A stretch of DNA of 64,000 bases. Source: Torulaspora globosa (Eukaryota; Ascomycota; Saccharomycetes; Saccharomycetales; Saccharomycetaceae). Positions 52,052 through 61,590 of the stretch are shown piece by piece (the first letter of the stretch is position 1; every line of letters begins with the position of its first letter). The stretch covers positions 434,001-498,000 of the forward strand of contig NC_050729.1 in assembly GCF_014133895.1 (NCBI RefSeq), given 5' to 3'. The notes beneath the pieces were generated by a model. The model was not told the origin of the DNA. It worked only from the letters and a program-made list of their open reading frames with translations, and did not search any database. The position numbers and the translations under genes were made by a program.

Positions 52052-53512
52052 CTATTCATGCAATGTCATTATATCGTACCCGTTTTTCCTCACCTTTAGT
52101 GCCCATTGAACAGATATTATTGAAGCTTTCATGAAACGCCTGGATTGATATTTCCTATGGAATTCATCATGCACTATGGGGCTCACCAAATAATCCATTA
52201 TCATATGGCATACAGGAGCCAGTTGAGCCTTGGTATATCCGCCACTGTAATGGGTCAAGTTACCGTCCCATTTCCCTTTACCCAACATTTTCCTTGACAG
52301 AAACATTGCGGCGGCTGCGCAAAGTGACGGTAGTATCCCAACGAATCTGAAGTCTACCAAAGAAATCTCAAGAAGAAATTTCGCAAGTGTTCGTGACTGT
52401 ATATCGTAATCGTCTGCTTTGGAAATTCTTCTCAAAAAGTTCATTGGATTTGGGTAATTTAAGTTAAAACCCAATGTCTTCAGTATGAATTTCTCTCCCT
52501 CTTTGATTTCTTCCTCAGTGCATGCGCCATCTGTCTCAGAGGCGAAATGCTTAATACTAGGGGAGTAAACTTCTTCATACTTGGATGCAATGAATAGGCA
52601 GGACGTCCCAACCAATTGGAGTTTGTCCAACTGCACCAATTCCTTACACAAAAACCGATCCATGGTATTAATCGCCAAGTACAATGTCTCCGGCAGTAAA
52701 CCAAATTTATTATGGATTTTAACCAGCCAGTTGACAAGAATATCTCTATTCTGACGTATATTTCTATGCTTGTAGAGGTCCTCTTCTCTTGGTAATGTCA
52801 CAACTTCCAGATGACTCAAATAATCGAAAATGTCGTTGACGTATTCGCTTACCATAAAGGGATCATTTGAGTCCTCAGCATCTAAGTCCTCCCATTCGTA
52901 TTCTTCTTGTCCATCTTCGCCACATACTTTGAACTTCTTGGGCACATCTTGCTCCACAACAGTAGAAATTGGCCTCTTCTTCCCAGCATCAAATGTCCTT
53001 GCAGATATCCTGCTGGGAGGACCCTCTATTTCTGATTTGATATCGCTACTGCTTAAAGACGACTGTGATTCTGGCAATAGATCCTTTTCGTGATTTTTAT
53101 CTCGAGCCTCTTCTTCGATAGAAGGTAAGCTTCTAGCATTAGCAGCATACGGAAGTGGAGCCTGATTCTCTTTATTTTCCGAAGTCAAGGAAGTGCTCAA
53201 TTTGCCCAGAGAAGTATTGGAACCTGAAGACGACGAGCTAACGTCGTTAAAGTTTTCTGATTTGTTTGTCAAGCTCTTTCCGCTGGATAAGATAGACCGA
53301 ACAAATGAGTCCTTGTTGTATTGTGGGATCCGACTGCCCTCCCTCTTGGCCAGGGCATTTTTCAGGCTTCTAATCGAGGTCTGCTGTGCGGTATTCTGTT
53401 GCGACACGATGGTATTAGTGACGTTGTTCAACGCTGGACGTGGAGCATTGCGGGATATCCTAACCGATCTATCATTCTGTGTGTTCTCGATATTTTCTGA
53501 TGACGAAGACAT
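52052..53512 (-). CDS. CLB2: Mitotic B-type cyclin (Clb1/Clb2 type)
   Basis: B-type cyclin of 486 residues (S. cerevisiae Clb2 has 491). The N-terminal degradation signals are intact: a destruction box RPALNNVTN at 25-33 and a KEN box at 114-116 (SENKENQAP). The cyclin fold starts near 220 (MVSEYVNDIFDYLSHLEV) and includes DILVNWLVKIHNKFGLLPE and LVGTSCLFIASKYEEVY. It represents the single ancestor of YGR108W/YPR119W. Side-by-side S-phase and mitotic cyclins are also seen at both duplicated loci in S. cerevisiae. Confidence 0.94.
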   Translation of the reverse strand: MSSSSENIENTQNDRSVRISRNAPRPALNNVTNTIVSQQNTAQQTSIRSLKNALAKREGSRIPQYNKDSFVRSILSSGKSLTNKSENFNDVSSSSSGSNTSLGKLSTSLTSENKENQAPLPYAANARSLPSIEEEARDKNHEKDLLPESQSSLSSSDIKSEIEGPPSRISARTFDAGKKRPISTVVEQDVPKKFKVCGEDGQEEYEWEDLDAEDSNDPFMVSEYVNDIFDYLSHLEVVTLPREEDLYKHRNIRQNRDILVNWLVKIHNKFGLLPETLYLAINTMDRFLCKELVQLDKLQLVGTSCLFIASKYEEVYSPSIKHFASETDGACTEEEIKEGEKFILKTLGFNLNYPNPMNFLRRISKADDYDIQSRTLAKFLLEISLVDFRFVGILPSLCAAAAMFLSRKMLGKGKWDGNLTHYSGGYTKAQLAPVCHMIMDYLVSPIVHDEFHRKYQSRRFMKASIISVQWALKVRKNGYDIMTLHE

Positions 53513-54311
53513 GAATAGAATGACTGAGGAATAAAAGACAAACCAGTTGACTCTTTAAGTTCAGCCCAGACTATTCTTGACAATCAACGAGAAGGCAAAC
53601 CGAAATCAGCAGACGGGCACGACAATCTGACACCGAAGAAATGGAAGATATCGTAAAGAAGCCTTGTGTGCTTCAATGATACAAAACACTTAGATTCTAA
53701 TCGATTGCCCAAGTTTTAAAGAAACAATCAACAAAATAATCCTCAAGCAGAGGAAAAATGTAGGAGTAGCGTTTGTTTCTCTTTTCCCGCAATAGGTTCA
53801 GATACAATTACCAGCTCTAAAGACTTTTCAGGGCGTAATTGCTTTGAGGTCTCTCGATTATGAACGCCGGTAGTAACGCCAGCTCGAAGAACACAATTTT
53901 TAATCTCTCAGACAGAGGAGGAGCGATTCCAGCGGTATAGAACTGGGAATAGAAAGATTCAACGACGTGGGAGCCCTACTGAATCATATTCTTCAACACT
54001 AGCGTTATTACACAAAGAATCTCGAGTTCGAGTTCGAGTTTGTGTTGATGTTTATACTAATTGGGCAACATTGTTTACCTGTTACCCTTTCGGTACGTCT
54101 CATGATCTCAGGTATTTCCCGATCCGTCGAACGTAGATCATCGGCGTTCCAAAACCTAACAAGCGTGTGCCGTAGAAATGAACTACAAGCAACAAGTTTC
54201 AGATTTCTATCAAAGCAGCTGGACCGCAGGGGCGCCTCTCAAGGGGGGAAGGAATCTGAACTTATCTTGCCGTATATTAGTTTTTAAGAAAAAAACTAAA
54301 TAGAGAACTCA
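53513..54311. other. Long upstream region of CLB2 (about 800 bp)
   Basis: No gene is supported here. It presumably contains the G2/M control region. I could not pick out an unambiguous Mcm1-Fkh composite site, although ATCAACA and similar forkhead-like words occur near 53730. A small gagttc triplication lies at about 54022-54040. Confidence 0.4.
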
Positions 54312-54406
54312 TCCTTGTTAGCTCAGTTGGTAGAGCGTTCGGCTTTTAAGCGTTGCTTAAATCAAGGATAACCGAAATGTCAGGGGTTCGAGCCCCCTAT
54401 GAGGAG
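54312..54406 (+). tRNA. tRNA-Lys (TTT) with a 22-nt intron
   Basis: A 95-nt gene with acceptor TCCTTGT/ATGAGGA, D arm GCTCAGTTGGTAGAGC and T arm AGGGGTTCGAGCCCCCT; discriminator G. The anticodon loop CTTTTAA is interrupted one base after TTT by 22 nt. The mature length is 73 nt. A T-rich terminator follows at about 54410-54422. Confidence 0.95.
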
Positions 54407-54521
54407 TTCTTATTATTTTTTCCAAAATGCTACCTTCTACAGAGCTACCTTTATGAGTAAATGGTACTACATTTTGAGCTTTTTAACCTCTACTCATGAT
54501 TTTCTGGTATGACTTACTTAC

Positions 54522-55766
54522 TCAAAATAACTGGTCCAGATGGAATTTTCCATCGTTGCCCTTGGTAAAAACTCCTTCCTCAGTAACAATGCCGTCGATG
54601 AGCTCATGTGGGGTGACATCGAAGGCAGGATTCCAAACATCGACATTTGGTGGTGCTATTCCAACCTTGGCAGATTGCGGTTCAGACGTCGCAGATAGAA
54701 TAGGCTGCTCGCTGTTTCCATCAATTGCAGTACCCGTGACGAGCCTGAATTCATTGGGTTTTCTTTGCTCTACGATTATGCCATCGCCGGTTTCAGTCAC
54801 ATTATCGATAGTAGTCTTGGGAGCCACCACGAAGAACTTGACGCCGAACTGTTTGCAGACGATGGCCAGCTGATAGGTACCAATCTTGTTGGCAGTATCG
54901 CCATTGCGAACGATCCTATCGGCACCCACAAATGCCGCCTTGACGGGCAATGGACTTGTCTTGATTCTGTACGCAATGGAGCTGTCCGTGATCAAAGTGG
55001 TGGGAATTTTATCGTGGACAAGTTCGTACGCAGTCAACCGTGAGCCCTGGTTATATGGCCTAGTCTCCAGTGGGAATACGTGCTTCAATCTGGGAGTGCG
55101 TGGTGACACCCTGGCTTTTTTATTGGCACTACTGGATGGCGAGGCTTGTTGAGATTTCTCCCACAGAGAGCGAATGACACCCAGGGCAGTTCCGTAGCCC
55201 GAGGTGGCTAGCGAGCCAGTGTTACAGATGGTCAGCACTGCAAAATCTTCTTCAAAGCCGTCCTTTTGCAGACCTTCTAATAAAAAAGAAGCTCCATTAT
55301 CGCCCATCTTCATGTTATTTGCCAGATCTTGGTCGATGAGCTGGCAGCTGTACCTGAACAGTTCACGGCCTAGCACCTTGATATCTGGCGAACGGCTGAC
55401 GATCTGACGAATATCTTTAACGGAGTTGTAAAGGTTGACGGCAGTTGGTCTGCTACTCAAGAGGAATGTGATCCGCTCCAGAAGCTTACAACGCACGGCT
55501 TCCCAATTACTCAGATCATAGAACCATTGATTCCGAGCGAAACTCTCCAACTGCAGGAGCTGCACCTCGGTCAAAACAGACAGGGTTCCCACAATGGCGA
55601 TCGCCGGTGCGCCTCTGACCTGCATAGTCTTTATCACGGAATAACCATCATCGATAGTGCGGATAGGAATATACTTGGTAGTGTAGGGAAGCAGTAGTTG
55701 ATCCAGAACCTTCACATCAACGGCATCGGGCCTGCTTCTGTCGAATTTGATGGCTTGCAGAGACAT
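54522..55766 (-). CDS. MRI1: Methylthioribose-1-phosphate isomerase
   Basis: Orthologue of Mri1 (YPR118W, 411 aa; 414 here), the eIF2B-related isomerase of the methionine salvage pathway that converts methylthioribose-1-phosphate to methylthioribulose-1-phosphate. Conserved catalytic blocks are present: QVRGAPAIAIVGTLS, the Cys block TICNTGSLATSGYGTALGVI and the Asp block VGADRIVRNGDTANKIGTYQ. The ATG at 55766 is used; the GTG before it is ignored. The enzyme core is complete. An insertion between the two blocks (QQASPSSSANKKARVSPRT) is low-complexity and species-specific. Confidence 0.96.
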   Translation of the reverse strand: MSLQAIKFDRSRPDAVDVKVLDQLLLPYTTKYIPIRTIDDGYSVIKTMQVRGAPAIAIVGTLSVLTEVQLLQLESFARNQWFYDLSNWEAVRCKLLERITFLLSSRPTAVNLYNSVKDIRQIVSRSPDIKVLGRELFRYSCQLIDQDLANNMKMGDNGASFLLEGLQKDGFEEDFAVLTICNTGSLATSGYGTALGVIRSLWEKSQQASPSSSANKKARVSPRTPRLKHVFPLETRPYNQGSRLTAYELVHDKIPTTLITDSSIAYRIKTSPLPVKAAFVGADRIVRNGDTANKIGTYQLAIVCKQFGVKFFVVAPKTTIDNVTETGDGIIVEQRKPNEFRLVTGTAIDGNSEQPILSATSEPQSAKVGIAPPNVDVWNPAFDVTPHELIDGIVTEEGVFTKGNDGKFHLDQLF

Positions 55767-55925
55767 CACGCTTTGATCCGCAGCACAGAGTCTTTTTGCA
55801 ACTACAACAGCTGATAAAGCACTGCCGTATTACTCGCAGTAGTCTAGGCAAACAATTCTAAATCGACAAGATGATCAAAATGGACCATCTAGCTTTGATC
55901 TTTAGTTTGGCATTGAAAAAAAGTA

Positions 55926-56007
55926 TGATACCCGCGAGATTCGAACTCGCGCCTCCGAAGAGACCAGGACCTCGACCTGGCGCCTTAAACCACTCGGCCA
56001 GAGTACC
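55926..56007 (-). tRNA. tRNA-Leu (GAG) with C33
   Basis: An 82-nt class II tRNA on the minus strand. The acceptor is GGTACTC/GGGTATC with two G-T wobbles, and the discriminator is A as for Leu. The anticodon arm is CCAGG-TCGAGGT-CCTGG with anticodon GAG. A long variable arm (TCTCTTCGGAGG) is present, and the T arm is GCGAGTTCGAATCTCGC. The base before the anticodon is C instead of the near-universal T33. It would read CTC and CTT codons. Confidence 0.93.
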
Positions 56008-56397
56008 TTTGTAAGCTGTTGAAAGAATAACCTTTGGCAGCCGCACAAGTATCTATGAGCTTATTTGTAAAAGGTCTGAGAATTATGGTTGGACGTTCAT
56101 GGACCGACGATTACATATAATTGGCGTCTCCTAATGAAGTCCTTCCACGATTGAGAAGTCATACCCAGCTTGAAAGGTTTATAAGGCGCCAATTAACCGC
56201 GTTGAAATCCACTTCGTATTTAGTTTATTGATCTAAACACAGTAAGGAAATCCGCCAGGCATAGCACTAAGGACTCGCAGCCGCTTCGATATTCGTCAAC
56301 CTGACAGTGGCAGGCTTGTTCGGGTGGCAATTGCACGCTCTACTTCGCGCCTACGACGTGATGCCCATGCCAGTACCACTTCTCGAGGCGGTCTGGA

Positions 56398-56524
56398 CTA
56401 AACATGAACTTAACCTCATACGACGTGGCTATCTAAGGAACTGGGTAACAGAACTATCGCTACTGCTAGAAGATTAGGAGTGATCGGCAATGCGGCACGC
56501 GCCGGTATGGCCAAAACCCTGTAG
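56398..56524 (+). pseudogene. Frameshifted coding relic of unknown family
   Basis: Two short + strand frames join end to end with a one-base shift near 56434. The first reads NMNLTSYDVAI and the second reads ELGNRTIATARRLGVIGNAA before a TAG at 56522-56524. The second is Gly/Ala-rich and protein-like. No family is recognised. It lies just upstream of the relic that resembles 3393-3560. Confidence 0.3.
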
Positions 56525-56547
56525 AGAACGCTAGTAATTGCAACACA

Positions 56548-56650
56548 ATTAAACAAGTGTTTGACTTGTTTATCCGGGGTACCATCCTGTATTGCAACAA
56601 CGGTGCCGCTCTGCGCTAGGGTCTATAACCGATGGGAGCAAAAGAGAACT
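56548..56650 (+). pseudogene. Coding relic similar to the one at 3393-3560
   Basis: The + strand encodes QVFDLFIRGTILYCNNGAALR followed by a stop. The DNA from about 56568 to 56645 aligns by eye with 3399-3480, sharing tcctgtattRcaacaaYggt and, after a gap, a TAG-to-GATG-GG stretch. The copies are decayed differently. They seem to come from one lost gene or mobile sequence. Confidence 0.4.
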
Positions 56651-56902
56651 CAATGCCACGCACGGTCAATCTGCCATTGGAAGCTAACTGGCTTTATAAG
56701 AACCTGGGCCTACTTATCCATGAAAGGGCTCTTGATGGATAAGAGCGTTGGTTATACAGATCGTGTCTTACGAATTTGACAGTTTTACAGCCATTAGCCA
56801 AGGGGACCATCAACTCTTTAATGGATACCTTCGAAGCGTATCAACGGCTTGATTTGAACGGCTCGTTGGAGATCTGAAGGTATTCAATAGGCTTTGCTAA
56901 TC

Positions 56903-57667
56903 ATGGTTGGTCGAAGTCTCGCTTTGGCCGCGGCTGTTGTGCTGCAGATCGTATCACAAGTGGTTGCCAGTACGTCTTACGTTTCCTTGAGATCTGAAAA
57001 CAATGCAGATGTGAGTAGCGTCAGTGAACTAATATCTCAAGCCAATGAGGAGGCTCCGATAGTGATTTTCCGCTTCACAGATTACCCAATCGTGGAGGCA
57101 TGGAAGCTAGATGAGGGACACGCGCCATACTTGGCCGGCTTTTTGGAATCTGGCAACGCCTACCAGGAGGACTTTTCTTTCGATGAGCTATATACGGATG
57201 CCGAGAGTGAAGTTTTCAATTTGGGCGATTTAACGTTATCGGCATCTGAGTTGCTTTACAACTACGATCTCAAAGGAAAATCTGTGGTTCTGTTCAATTT
57301 TGATAGATCGAACTACGAGTTGGGAAGTGTGGACGAGTTCATGGAGTCCGCTTACCTGTTTTTGGCGGACTCTATCGATGGTATCGAGAAAGTTGTGCTG
57401 AACGTTGCACGGACTGCTAACTTACATCGTTCTACTGCTTCGGACCGCAGCACAGAAAGGGCAAAGGTCGAGCAGGAGAAAGAGAAACCTGGAGAGGGAG
57501 ATGACGGTGCCTTGAGTACCATTTGGACCGAAGGCCTGATTATGTGCTTGATTGTGTCCCTGCTGCTGCTCGCGATCCTGGTCGTCGCGATCTCTTGGAT
57601 GAGCAGCATGGAGATCAGCTACGGTGCCTTAGAGAGGTCCACGAACCCATTGAAGAAAACAAAATAG
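56903..57667 (+). CDS. VOA1: V-ATPase Vo assembly factor Voa1
   Basis: Orthologue of Voa1 (YGR106C, 265 aa; 254 here), an ER protein that works with Vma21 to assemble the Vo sector. From the ATG at 56903 it has a signal peptide (LALAAAVVLQIVSQVVAS), a lumenal domain of about 180 residues and one membrane helix (LIMCLIVSLLLLAILVVAI, about 212-232). The C-terminal tail ends NPLKKTK, a dilysine KKxx ER-retrieval signal. The region after the helix matches the ATP6AP1/Voa1 C-terminal domain layout. It is convergent with VMA21, stops 76 bp apart. Confidence 0.9.
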   Translation: MVGRSLALAAAVVLQIVSQVVASTSYVSLRSENNADVSSVSELISQANEEAPIVIFRFTDYPIVEAWKLDEGHAPYLAGFLESGNAYQEDFSFDELYTDAESEVFNLGDLTLSASELLYNYDLKGKSVVLFNFDRSNYELGSVDEFMESAYLFLADSIDGIEKVVLNVARTANLHRSTASDRSTERAKVEQEKEKPGEGDDGALSTIWTEGLIMCLIVSLLLLAILVVAISWMSSMEISYGALERSTNPLKKTK

Positions 57668-57742
57668 ATCAAGCATATCATCGTATGCCAATATATACAC
57701 AGATATAAACTTGGCGATGTAAACATGCCTGTAGAGTGCATT

Positions 57743-57970
57743 TCATTTCTCCTTCTTAGTCTCTTCAAGCTGGCTGGTGTCCTCAGAAAATGCTACAACC
57801 ACGTAGCCTATCAACACAACATTGGCCATTGCGGCCGCTAACCCACCACTTACCAAGGTGTTGCTTGTGTACTGTTGTACCCCGAAGAAAGTAAGCAATG
57901 GTAGTGCAACCATGGCCACGGTGAAGAACATCAGCTTTTGAATCACCGTACGAGGAACATCAACTGCCAT
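57743..57970 (-). CDS. VMA21: V-ATPase assembly chaperone Vma21
   Basis: Orthologue of Vma21 (YGR105W, 77 aa; 75 here), the ER membrane chaperone for Vo assembly. The start [17 protein letters not shown] matches yeast. Two membrane helices follow ([40 protein letters not shown]). The C-terminus ETKKEK is a dilysine ER-retrieval signal. Its functional partner VOA1 is the adjacent convergent gene, as in S. cerevisiae (YGR106C, YGR105W). Confidence 0.97.
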   Translation of the reverse strand: MAVDVPRTVIQKLMFFTVAMVALPLLTFFGVQQYTSNTLVSGGLAAAMANVVLIGYVVVAFSEDTSQLEETKKEK

Positions 57971-58108
57971 CACGTCTGAACGGTTACCAACGGTATGATA
58001 TCTCTAGCTTGATCGCCAAACCAGTGGCTTTAAGCAACAACTAAACCTTAAGTTGTCAAACTGAAAAATTGCACACTGATTGACGGACACAACGCAGAGG
58101 GAACCGTC

Positions 58109-58918
58109 ATGGTACATCAGTTGAGCTTATTCCACTCCATTGATGATGATTCATTTGAACTATTTATCTCCACAATGACCATCATGTCTGGAAATCCGCC
58201 GGTTCTGTTCGGTAATCTATCCAGAGTATGGAAACCTAACGAAGCTTACGATATTGAGCGGGCAAACTCTAAGAACCAGCTAGTAGAACTCAATAGGATA
58301 AAACTGAGCAGGGAAGTACCACTTCATGTGCTGCTCGGAGCCGAGAAGGGCTCGGCGTCGTCATATGCTTTACTGAAGGACCTTGCGGATAAAGATCTAC
58401 CGGTTGAACCGGCTTCTGTCACTTTACTGCTCGAAGAAGCAGCAGAATCCGTTAATGAGAAGCCCAATGCTCAATCAACCAATTCACCATGGGCTTTGAG
58501 CATCTCTGATATACCGGCAGCAGGCGGTAACCGAAAAGTCTCAGTGCAAACGATATCGGAGTCTGTTATACTCTCAGTGGCTGGGCAAGACTCATCGTTG
58601 TCCAAATTTCTCAAGGAATTGGGTTACATAGAGAGCTATAAGTTCCTTACAGTCGGCGTAAAGTTCCACATGAAGAACGACCTAATGTTAGTGGTACAGA
58701 AAATATGGGACGTGGAAAAGAAGCGCCAGATGACTAAAGGTGGTTATCTCATAAAGGCATTCATTAACGTCAGTAGAGGAACCGACATCGAACGTATTAA
58801 TCAAGCCGAAAATACCCTTGTGGCGTTACGAAAAGACTTGCAAGGCTACATTGACTTGTCAATCCCCGATAGAAAGGCTATGGATTCAAGATTGGATTAT
58901 TTGAACGACAATCTATGA
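58109..58918 (+). CDS. SRB5: Mediator head subunit Srb5/Med18
   Basis: Orthologue of Srb5/Med18 (YGR104C, 307 aa; 269 here), part of the Mediator head module where it pairs with Srb2/Med20. Conserved blocks include the N-terminal VHQLSLFHSIDDDSFELFI strand-helix and the C-terminal LIKAFINVSRGTDIERINQAE. Length is somewhat less than in S. cerevisiae because linkers are shorter. Position between VMA21 and NOP7 is conserved. Confidence 0.93.
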   Translation: MVHQLSLFHSIDDDSFELFISTMTIMSGNPPVLFGNLSRVWKPNEAYDIERANSKNQLVELNRIKLSREVPLHVLLGAEKGSASSYALLKDLADKDLPVEPASVTLLLEEAAESVNEKPNAQSTNSPWALSISDIPAAGGNRKVSVQTISESVILSVAGQDSSLSKFLKELGYIESYKFLTVGVKFHMKNDLMLVVQKIWDVEKKRQMTKGGYLIKAFINVSRGTDIERINQAENTLVALRKDLQGYIDLSIPDRKAMDSRLDYLNDNL

Positions 58919-58984
58919 ACAGAGTCGAAGAATGCTCTCAAAGTAATGTACATATGATAATAAGCTATATCCTGAAGTATTTGA

Positions 58985-60763
58985 TCATTTCTCCTCTAGC
59001 TTCTGTAATTTGTCCTTGGTCTTCGATATTTGTTTCCTCTTCTTTTTCAGCTCATTGACTTTCTCTTCCTTCTTCTCATTGGAATATTTCATCTTTTTGT
59101 AAAGTTTACGCTGTTTGTTGCTCATCATGATCATCTTCAACTTCTTCTCCTCGTCCTCCTCAGAAACGTTCTTCCTCTTCTTGCTCTTTGGCTTAGAAGT
59201 TTCCTTTGCGGCTTCTGAGAATGCGATGCCCTGTGCTTCCAGTTCAAGTTCCTTTTGGGCTGCAAGCTCCTCATCTTCGGACTCTTCTGGTTCTAATTCG
59301 GCTTGTTCTTCATTGGCCAGGTCCTCAGTAGCTTCCTCACCCTCGCTTTCTTCTTCTTCCTCTTCACCATCATCTTCTTCGTCCGGATTGTAACCAACGC
59401 TGTCACCCCATGGACTCAAATGTGGTGGTAAAGTTTCGCCTGGCAGGTAAATGTTTGCGGGAAGTAGTTCACCTTTGTTAATACAGTCGAAAACCCACTG
59501 AGGCTGAATATACGTTCTGCCAGGAACCTTGCTCTTCAGCACTGGTCTATCAACGAGCTGATGAGTTACTTTCGAAAGGTCAATATCTTTGCTCTGTTCG
59601 AGCTGATCCAAACATGCCTCACTAATAGCAGTACCACCGCAGGAGAGAATGAGAAACTCAACAATATCCATGGGAACTTCTCTACCAACGTAGAACACAA
59701 AATTGGAAAACAATGTAGAGACTGGTGAATTGAATTCGGCAGGCTGCTGCAAAATGTCCCCTTTATTCTTATTGTTATCTTGGAATGCATCTAACTCTGC
59801 AGACTCGACGGTTTCGCCGTCGTCGGCAGCTTCTTCTGTTTCCTCCTCCTGGTTGGCGTTGTCCAAATCTAGTGCTGACTTCAGTGTGGCCGAATCCAAG
59901 GTCTTCGCCTCAGCGGTCGACTTAGAATCAGCCTGAGCCGCCACAAGTGAGTTTTTCTTCTCTTGCGACTCTAGTATGTACGAGGAAAGCCCGCTTATTA
60001 TCTTGTCCTTTTCGGTGTCTAAAGTAGGCGGGTAGACCAATCCACTATCGGTGTACAGTTTGAATAGAACGAAATGCAATAGCGTAGAGTAAAACTCCAA
60101 GAAAGTAAGCATGATCCTGAAATCAATGTCGCTTGGAATGTTCTCAGGAAATTTGAACGGAACCAACCATCTGACTTCTTCTCCTCGGATATCGGCCTGG
60201 TAGTACACACCCTTGATCGAGACAAACACCTTCCTCACTAAACGTTCCTTTGCAACAAAGGCCAACCATTGATTGCAGATCGCCTGCGCCTCTCTGGTAA
60301 TGCTAGAAGATACCTGATCAGTGGCTGGCAGATTTGCAAACAAGAACAGCATGTTCAGCGCATCATCAATATCTCTAACCGCGTCGGGAAAGCTGGGATA
60401 ACGCTCTTTAATGATGTGATCCAGCTTATAACTGCTTCTATTCTCTTCCAATTTCTTCGCTGACGACACCTGACCCTTGCCCAACGCCTTGGTCAGCTTC
60501 TTAGCAAAAGTCTTGTGCTCTCTGAACTTGGCAAGCACAGGTTCATGCATCAGATACTGAATATCCTTTGCATAGTAAAAAGTGGTTGGAGCTGTTGATC
60601 CCTTATTAGCCTTCTTCTTATTCCTTGGTTCTCTAGGATAGATCCCTTTGAAGATACATAGTCTTCTGAAATCAGCCAAAGAAACCTGCAGTTTCCTGAC
60701 AGCTTGAGATCTTGTCATGAAATTTCTAGCATTACCGCTAGTGTTCTTCTTTTTAATTCTCAT
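58985..60763 (-). CDS. NOP7: Pescadillo homologue Nop7
   Basis: Orthologue of Nop7/Yph1 (YGR103W, 605 aa; 592 here), which forms the PeBoW-like complex with Erb1 and Ytm1 in 60S subunit maturation. The N-terminal pescadillo domain (1-280) starts [25 protein letters not shown] domain lies at about 355-445 ([39 protein letters not shown]). An acidic stretch (about 460-520) and a Lys-rich coiled coil end the protein. PAC and RRPE motifs lie just upstream. Confidence 0.96.
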   Translation of the reverse strand: MRIKKKNTSGNARNFMTRSQAVRKLQVSLADFRRLCIFKGIYPREPRNKKKANKGSTAPTTFYYAKDIQYLMHEPVLAKFREHKTFAKKLTKALGKGQVSSAKKLEENRSSYKLDHIIKERYPSFPDAVRDIDDALNMLFLFANLPATDQVSSSITREAQAICNQWLAFVAKERLVRKVFVSIKGVYYQADIRGEEVRWLVPFKFPENIPSDIDFRIMLTFLEFYSTLLHFVLFKLYTDSGLVYPPTLDTEKDKIISGLSSYILESQEKKNSLVAAQADSKSTAEAKTLDSATLKSALDLDNANQEEETEEAADDGETVESAELDAFQDNNKNKGDILQQPAEFNSPVSTLFSNFVFYVGREVPMDIVEFLILSCGGTAISEACLDQLEQSKDIDLSKVTHQLVDRPVLKSKVPGRTYIQPQWVFDCINKGELLPANIYLPGETLPPHLSPWGDSVGYNPDEEDDGEEEEEESEGEEATEDLANEEQAELEPEESEDEELAAQKELELEAQGIAFSEAAKETSKPKSKKRKNVSEEDEEKKLKMIMMSNKQRKLYKKMKYSNEKKEEKVNELKKKRKQISKTKDKLQKLEEK

Positions 60764-60840
60764 CCTTCAATAATCTTTGCTTCCACACCTCACTAAACTA
60801 TCAATTGATCTTCAATGAATCAGACAGCTGGCCTTTGACC

Positions 60841-60912
60841 ATCTCATCGCAGCGCATCTCATCTCATCTCATCGATTCTTGCAAAATTTTCGAGCATCCA
60901 AATTTTTCACCA
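60841..60912 (-). promoter_or_regulatory. PAC and RRPE motifs for NOP7
   Basis: atctcatcgc at 60841-60850 is an exact PAC complement. It is followed by an atctc repeat ending in another ctcatcg, and by RRPE-like aaaatttt (60883-60890) and aaatttttc (about 60900-60908). The cluster is 80-150 bp upstream of the NOP7 start and fits ribosome-biogenesis control. Confidence 0.7.
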
Positions 60913-61017
60913 TATCACATCGCACGAAGACCTTCAAAGTTCACCAATCTTTAACCAAGAATCATCAAATGCGATAGTTACACCAATTGCAGTAGAGTGT
61001 GAGCGTTTGCAGTGGCG

Positions 61018-61545
61018 ATGTTGAGCAAAATGAGGGCTGGAGCAGGGTTTGCTCGAGTTACCTGCCGTTCGTACGCGGCGAAAGCGTGGGTTGGCGAGAA
61101 ATTCAAGTCTGCCGAGGAGCTTGGGGAATACTTGTCCAAAGAGACCTGGTCCGTGGACGATTATCTGTCAGATTCGCAAAACGCAGCTTTGGAACGACCC
61201 AGTGAAAATACTGTCAGAAAACTGCTGAAATTGTCTGGTTTATCGCTTGAGGGAAATGACATTGAAAGAATTCAACATAGGCTTGGGAAGCAGCTCTCGT
61301 TTATCGATAAATTGCATAGGATTCCACTGGAGAAAGAAGCGTCAATGGACGAAAGCAAGGCACGTCTCATGCCCCGTGAGGTGGCGCCACTCAACTATGA
61401 GGACTTGCTGGATAAGATAGCCACTCAGACGGCGAATCCGGAGCTTGGCGAAGTGGAAGGAGGCTGGGACAGCACTGGTCTGGCAAAAATGAAACAGAAT
61501 AGGTGCTTCGTATTACGAGAAGGGTTGATGCACAACAGGAATTAG
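61018..61545 (+). CDS. GTF1: Mitochondrial GatFAB amidotransferase subunit F
   Basis: Orthologue of Gtf1 (YGR102C, 183 aa; 175 here), the yeast-specific subunit of the glutamyl-tRNA(Gln) amidotransferase that makes Gln-tRNA in mitochondria. The ATG at 61018 starts an Arg-rich presequence (MLSKMRAGAGFARVTCRSYA). The GatF/GatC-like core follows, with SENTVRKLLKLSGLSLEGND and LGKQLSFIDKLHRIPLE. An in-frame GTG two codons earlier is ignored. It lies between NOP7 and PCP1 as in S. cerevisiae. Confidence 0.93.
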   Translation: MLSKMRAGAGFARVTCRSYAAKAWVGEKFKSAEELGEYLSKETWSVDDYLSDSQNAALERPSENTVRKLLKLSGLSLEGNDIERIQHRLGKQLSFIDKLHRIPLEKEASMDESKARLMPREVAPLNYEDLLDKIATQTANPELGEVEGGWDSTGLAKMKQNRCFVLREGLMHNRN

Positions 61546-61590
61546 CAACATTTTTTCCTTTAATATTATTTACAGCAGGAAACCTGGATA

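Larger units (their letters stand above)
56008..56902. other. Gene-poor stretch of about 900 bp between tRNA-Leu and VOA1
   Basis: There is no intact gene. The centre holds coding relics at 56398-56524 and 56548-56650 that are listed separately. The last 100 bp presumably carry the VOA1 promoter. Confidence 0.5.

Noticed and set aside
56602..56616. Possible primer-binding site for initiator tRNA (ggtgccgct)
   Set aside because: The match requires a 3-base gap and there is no LTR structure before it.
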